A DNA stretch of 64,000 nt from NCBI RefSeq assembly GCF_002591975.1, contig NZ_NVQE01000033.1:1-64000 (forward strand), given 5' to 3'. This DNA is from Mycobacterium neglectum (lineage in GTDB: Bacteria; Actinomycetota; Actinomycetes; Mycobacteriales; Mycobacteriaceae). This document shows, one piece after another, positions 60,811 to 64,000 of the stretch. Numbering within the stretch: position 1 is the stretch's first letter; every line of letters starts with the position of its first letter. The notes beneath the pieces were generated by a model, which saw only the letters and a program-made list of their open reading frames with translations, ran no database searches and was not told where the DNA came from. The translations under genes were made by a program, and so were the position numbers.

Positions 60811-62961
60811 CTACTTCAAGCCCGCGGCATCCATACCGCGCAGTTCCTTCTTCAGGTCGTGAATCTCGTCGCGGATCCGGGCCGCCAACTCGAACTGCAG
60901 ATCCCGTGCCGCGCTCATCATCTGCTCGGTCAGATCCCTGATCAGGTCGGCCAACTCCGCGCGCGGCATGTTCGACGTGTCACGGCCCTCGATGATGCCG
61001 GCGCTGACAGCACGGCCCGGCTCGCCCTGAGCGCGACGGCCGCGCGACGCGTTGCGGCCCGAGCCGCCGATCTCGACATCGTCAGCCTCGCGGTAGACCT
61101 GGTCGAGGATGTCGGCGATCTTCTTGCGCAACGGCTGCGGGTCGATGCCGTGTTCGGTGTTGTACGCGACCTGCTTGGCCCGGCGGCGATCGGTCTCGTC
61201 GATCGCCTCGCGCATCGAGTCGGTGATCTTGTCGGCGTACATGTGCACCTCGCCGGACACGTTGCGGGCGGCGCGGCCGATGGTCTGGATCAAGCTGCGG
61301 GTCGACCGCAGGAAGCCCTCCTTGTCGGCGTCGAGGATCGACACCAGCGAGACCTCCGGCAGGTCGAGACCCTCCCGCAGGAGGTTGATGCCGACCAGCA
61401 CGTCGTAGTCGCCGAGCCGCAATTGTCGCAACAACTCGACACGGCGCAATGTGTCGACTTCCGAGTGCAGATACCTAACCCGGATCCCCATCTCGAGCAG
61501 ATAGTCGGTCAGGTCCTCGGCCATCTTCTTGGTAAGCGTGGTGACGAGTACGCGCTCGTCACGCTCGGTGCGCTTGCGGATCTCGCCGATCAGATCGTCG
61601 ATCTGGCCCTTCGTCGGCTTCAGCACGACCTGGGGGTCGACGAGGCCGGTCGGCCTGATCACCTGTTCGACGAATTCACCGCCGGTCTGGCTCAGCTCGT
61701 ACGGTCCGGGGGTGGCCGACAGATACACCGTCTGCCCGATCCGGTCCGCGAACTCTTCCCACGTGAGCGGTCTGTTGTCCACCGCCGACGGCAGCCGGAA
61801 GCCGAAGTCGACCAGGTTGCGCTTGCGGGACATGTCGCCCTCGTACATGCCACCGATCTGTGGCACTGTCACGTGCGACTCGTCGATGACCAGCAGGAAG
61901 TCCTCGGGAAAGTAATCCAGCAGCGTGGCAGGCGCCGAACCCGCCGGCCGAGCGTCGATGTGGCGCGAGTAGTTCTCGATGCCCGAACAGAAGCCCACCT
62001 GGCGCATCATCTCGACGTCGTAGTTGGTGCGCATCCGCAGCCGCTGGGCCTCGAGAAGCTTGCCCTGGCCCTCCAGTTCGGCCAACCGCTCCTCGAGTTC
62101 CTGCTCGATGGTGGAGATCGCATGCGCCATGCGCTCCGGGCCTGCCACGTAGTGCGTGGCCGGAAAGACGCGCAGTGAGTCGACCTGGCGCACGACATCT
62201 CCGGTCAACGGGTGCATGTAGTACAACGACTCGACCTCGTCGCCGAAGAACTCGATGCGCACCGCCAATTCCTCATACGACGGGATGATCTCGACGGTGT
62301 CGCCCCTGACCCGGAACGAGCCCCTGGTGAACGCCATGTCGTTGCGGGTGTACTGCACGTCGACCAGCAGGCGCAGCAGCGCGTCACGCGGAACCTCTTG
62401 ACCGACCTGCAGCTCCACCGACCGGTCCAGATAGGACTGCGGAGTGCCAAGACCGTAGATGCACGACACCGAGGCGACCACGACCACATCGCGACGCGAC
62501 AGCAGACTCGATGTCGCCGAGTGCCGCAACCGCTCCACGTCGTCGTTGATCGAGCTGTCCTTCTCGATGTACGTATCCGTCTGCGCGATGTACGCCTCTG
62601 GCTGGTAATAGTCGTAGTACGAGACGAAGTACTCAACAGCGTTGTGCGGCAACATTTCCCGTAGCTCGTTGGCGAGCTGTGCGGCCAGTGTCTTGTTGGG
62701 TGCCATCACCAGGGTGGGGCGCTGAAGCCGCTCGATGAGCCACGCCGTCGTCGCCGACTTACCGGTACCGGTAGCGCCGAGGAGCACCACGTCGCGCTCC
62801 CCCGCCTCGATCCGGCGCTCGAGCTCACGGATCGCCGTCGGCTGATCGCCCGCCGGCTGGTGCTCGCTGACGACCTCGAACTTGCCGCCGGCGCGCACGA
62901 TGGAGTCGACGGGGCGGTATTCCGAGACCGCCAGCACGGGATGTTCGGTTGCGAAGGCCAT
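60811..62961 (-). CDS. uvrB: UvrABC excinuclease subunit B
   Basis: Helicase-fold damage verifier of nucleotide excision repair, 716 residues. Walker A GATGTGKS near 60, beta-hairpin region YYDYYQPEAYIAQTD, DEXX-type VIDESHVT, motif VI QTIGRAARN and a C-terminal UVR domain (about 670-710) that contacts UvrC and UvrA. The start is nearly leaderless relative to a RecA-NDp promoter. Confidence 0.98.
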   Translation of the reverse strand: MAFATEHPVLAVSEYRPVDSIVRAGGKFEVVSEHQPAGDQPTAIRELERRIEAGERDVVLLGATGTGKSATTAWLIERLQRPTLVMAPNKTLAAQLANELREMLPHNAVEYFVSYYDYYQPEAYIAQTDTYIEKDSSINDDVERLRHSATSSLLSRRDVVVVASVSCIYGLGTPQSYLDRSVELQVGQEVPRDALLRLLVDVQYTRNDMAFTRGSFRVRGDTVEIIPSYEELAVRIEFFGDEVESLYYMHPLTGDVVRQVDSLRVFPATHYVAGPERMAHAISTIEQELEERLAELEGQGKLLEAQRLRMRTNYDVEMMRQVGFCSGIENYSRHIDARPAGSAPATLLDYFPEDFLLVIDESHVTVPQIGGMYEGDMSRKRNLVDFGFRLPSAVDNRPLTWEEFADRIGQTVYLSATPGPYELSQTGGEFVEQVIRPTGLVDPQVVLKPTKGQIDDLIGEIRKRTERDERVLVTTLTKKMAEDLTDYLLEMGIRVRYLHSEVDTLRRVELLRQLRLGDYDVLVGINLLREGLDLPEVSLVSILDADKEGFLRSTRSLIQTIGRAARNVSGEVHMYADKITDSMREAIDETDRRRAKQVAYNTEHGIDPQPLRKKIADILDQVYREADDVEIGGSGRNASRGRRAQGEPGRAVSAGIIEGRDTSNMPRAELADLIRDLTEQMMSAARDLQFELAARIRDEIHDLKKELRGMDAAGLK

Positions 62962-62969
62962 GATTCACC

Positions 62970-62992
62970 AGGGTAAGCGCGGACTCCGACAA
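62970..62992 (-). promoter_or_regulatory. RecA-NDp (PafBC-type) promoter of uvrB
   Basis: Minus strand: TTGTCGGAG (62992-62984), eight bases, TACCCT (62975-62970). One mismatch in the nine-base element; spacing is exact. The -10 ends eight bases before the uvrB ATG, so the transcript would be leaderless or almost so. Confidence 0.7.
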
Positions 62993-63085
62993 CTTCATTC
63001 CCGTCGGCGCCGCCGGCGGTGCCGGCAATTCAGCTCGTCCTATTGTTGACCTATCCATCCTCCCAAGCATGAGACGTTCGACCTG

Positions 63086-63562
63086 TTGGCCCGCACCAAC
63101 ACCGATCTCAAGGGCATCGTGCGTGCCGTGGACGAATACACCGTCCAACCGTGGGGTCTGTACATGGCCCGCCCCACCCCCGGCCGGGCACAGTTCCACT
63201 ACCTCGAATCGTGGCTGCTGCCGACCTTGAGACTGCGGACCACCGTCTTCCATTTCAACCCTGGTCACGTACGCGACCAGGACTTCTATCTCGACGTCGG
63301 CCAATTCACGCCGAGTGACGCGGTGTGGCACGCCGAGGACCACTACCTCGATCTGGTGCTGCGGACGGGTACCGGGGTCGAGTTGGCCGATGTCGATGAG
63401 CTGCTCACCGCGGTCAGGCACCGCCTGCTCTCGCCGGAAGCCGCTGAACAGGCAGTTCATACGGCGGTATCGACCATGGACGGGCTCGCCAGGAATGACT
63501 ACGACCTCGACCGCTGGCTCGCGGGCCACGGCATAACCCTGACCTGGCGCGATATTTCGTAA
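63086..63562 (+). CDS. DUF402 protein
   Basis: Counterpart of Rv1632c. The core WGLYMARPTPGRAQFHYLESWLLP, given here only to LYMARPTPG, and GQFTPSDAVWHAEDHYLDLV fit the DUF402 fold, a small phosphatase-like barrel. TTG at 63086 gives 158 residues, but family-like residues IHPPKHETFDL continue in frame upstream to 63053 and then meet a TGA at 63047. The true start may be a non-standard codon (ATC 63053), or an indel may have removed the original. Confidence 0.8.
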   Translation: MARTNTDLKGIVRAVDEYTVQPWGLYMARPTPGRAQFHYLESWLLPTLRLRTTVFHFNPGHVRDQDFYLDVGQFTPSDAVWHAEDHYLDLVLRTGTGVELADVDELLTAVRHRLLSPEAAEQAVHTAVSTMDGLARNDYDLDRWLAGHGITLTWRDIS

Positions 63563-63660
63563 CACCTGGCCGATCTTGATCGATTTTCGTTGTGATGACC
63601 ACAACAGCGCAGGTCAACGACATGGCTCCGACGCGGACCCAGCCGGTAAAGTCGGCTGTC

Positions 63661-64000
63661 ATGAGTTCTCCGAAGCGCCGATGGTCGGCACTTGCCGCTG
63701 TCGCCGCAGTCGGTATGGGCATGCTGGGCTCGCCGGCGACCGCGCTCGCTCAACCCGGCACCGAGACCGAACCGCAGCCCATACCCGTTGCCGCCGCCCC
63801 CGAGGTGCTCCACAACGTCATCTACCGGGCGCGCGCTGACGGCACCTCCCGTGACGCGGTGGTCGCGTACAAGATGGATGATGCGAACGTCAACAGCGCC
63901 ACGCCGACGATGCTTCCCGGCGCGACATTCGAGGTCAACGCGGTTCTGGCAGATCCCAAGCTGGCCGGGATGCAGCTGTCCATCGGATGGCCGTACGGAT
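63661..64000 (+). CDS. Secreted protein, N-terminal part (cut by window end)
   Basis: The ATG at 63661 opens a frame that runs off the window (113 codons seen). Signal peptide: basic SSPKRRW, hydrophobic ALAAVAAVGMGMLG, small-residue end ATALAQPG. The mature part begins with Thr/Glu/Pro then APEVLHNVIYRARADG. No family recognised. Confidence 0.75.
   Translation, partial: MSSPKRRWSALAAVAAVGMGMLGSPATALAQPGTETEPQPIPVAAAPEVLHNVIYRARADGTSRDAVVAYKMDDANVNSATPTMLPGATFEVNAVLADPKLAGMQLSIGWPYG

Noticed and set aside
63589..63605. GTTGTG-ATGAC-CACAAC inverted repeat before the last gene
   Set aside because: Six-base arms only; could be an operator but too short to support.
1..64000. tRNA genes
   Set aside because: No cloverleaf with the conserved GTTCGA-type T-loop was seen in the intergenic regions; gaps are mostly short. 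A tRNAscan run would be decisive.

Overview
The window is about 64 kb of GC-rich chromosome from a fast-growing Mycobacterium (Mycolicibacterium). Gene order follows the M. tuberculosis Rv1632c-Rv1689 neighbourhood, inverted and with insertions. The left edge carries the leader and first bases of an rRNA operon lying just downstream of tyrS, the usual site of the second operon (rrnB) in fast growers; slow growers have only one.

Layout. 1-360: rRNA promoter, antitermination leader and 16S start (minus). 0.5-8.5 kb: tyrS, mpg, an ABC-2 exporter with a TetR regulator, a Trm112-like protein, a secreted protein and an Rv1683-type lipase/adenylation fusion. 8.6-10.4 kb: ABC-F ATPase. 10.5-18.9 kb: the complete arginine operon argCJBDFRGH (minus), mostly with overlapping stop/start codons. 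19-24 kb: two membrane-protein genes, pheT and pheS. A diverged scrap of the pheT 3' end lies on the far side of one membrane gene, as if DNA had integrated at pheT. 24-28.7 kb: class III nucleotidyl cyclase, a frameshifted MpaB-like oxygenase, an acyl-CoA dehydrogenase, a small possible winged-helix protein and an SDR. 28.7-30.7 kb: tsnR, rplT, rpmI, infC, with a terminator-like hairpin in the infC leader. 30.9-36.4 kb: DUF1844 protein, LysX (lysyl-phosphatidylglycerol synthesis) and a membrane esterase.

36.4-44.3 kb is accessory relative to M. tuberculosis, as I recall that locus. It holds two unrecognised genes in tandem, a membrane-anchored small protein, a CHAT-domain protease gene overlapping a TPR-like gene, an LpqH-family lipoprotein, an HTH_42 (AlkZ/YcaQ-like) protein and a phage-type small gene pair. 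The CHAT/TPR unit is the best candidate here for an undescribed system.

44.5-63 kb: uvrA and uvrB bracket a segment with a metallo-hydrolase, class I aldolase, an Lnt paralogue lacking the catalytic Cys, a universal stress protein, a UdgX-type uracil-DNA glycosylase, hydrolases, MgtC, MTA/SAH nucleosidase, an MFS transporter and a secreted PGRS-repeat protein without a PE domain. Both uvr genes have a good match to the mycobacterial RecA-independent (PafBC) DNA-damage promoter. The window ends with a DUF402 gene and the start of a secreted-protein gene.
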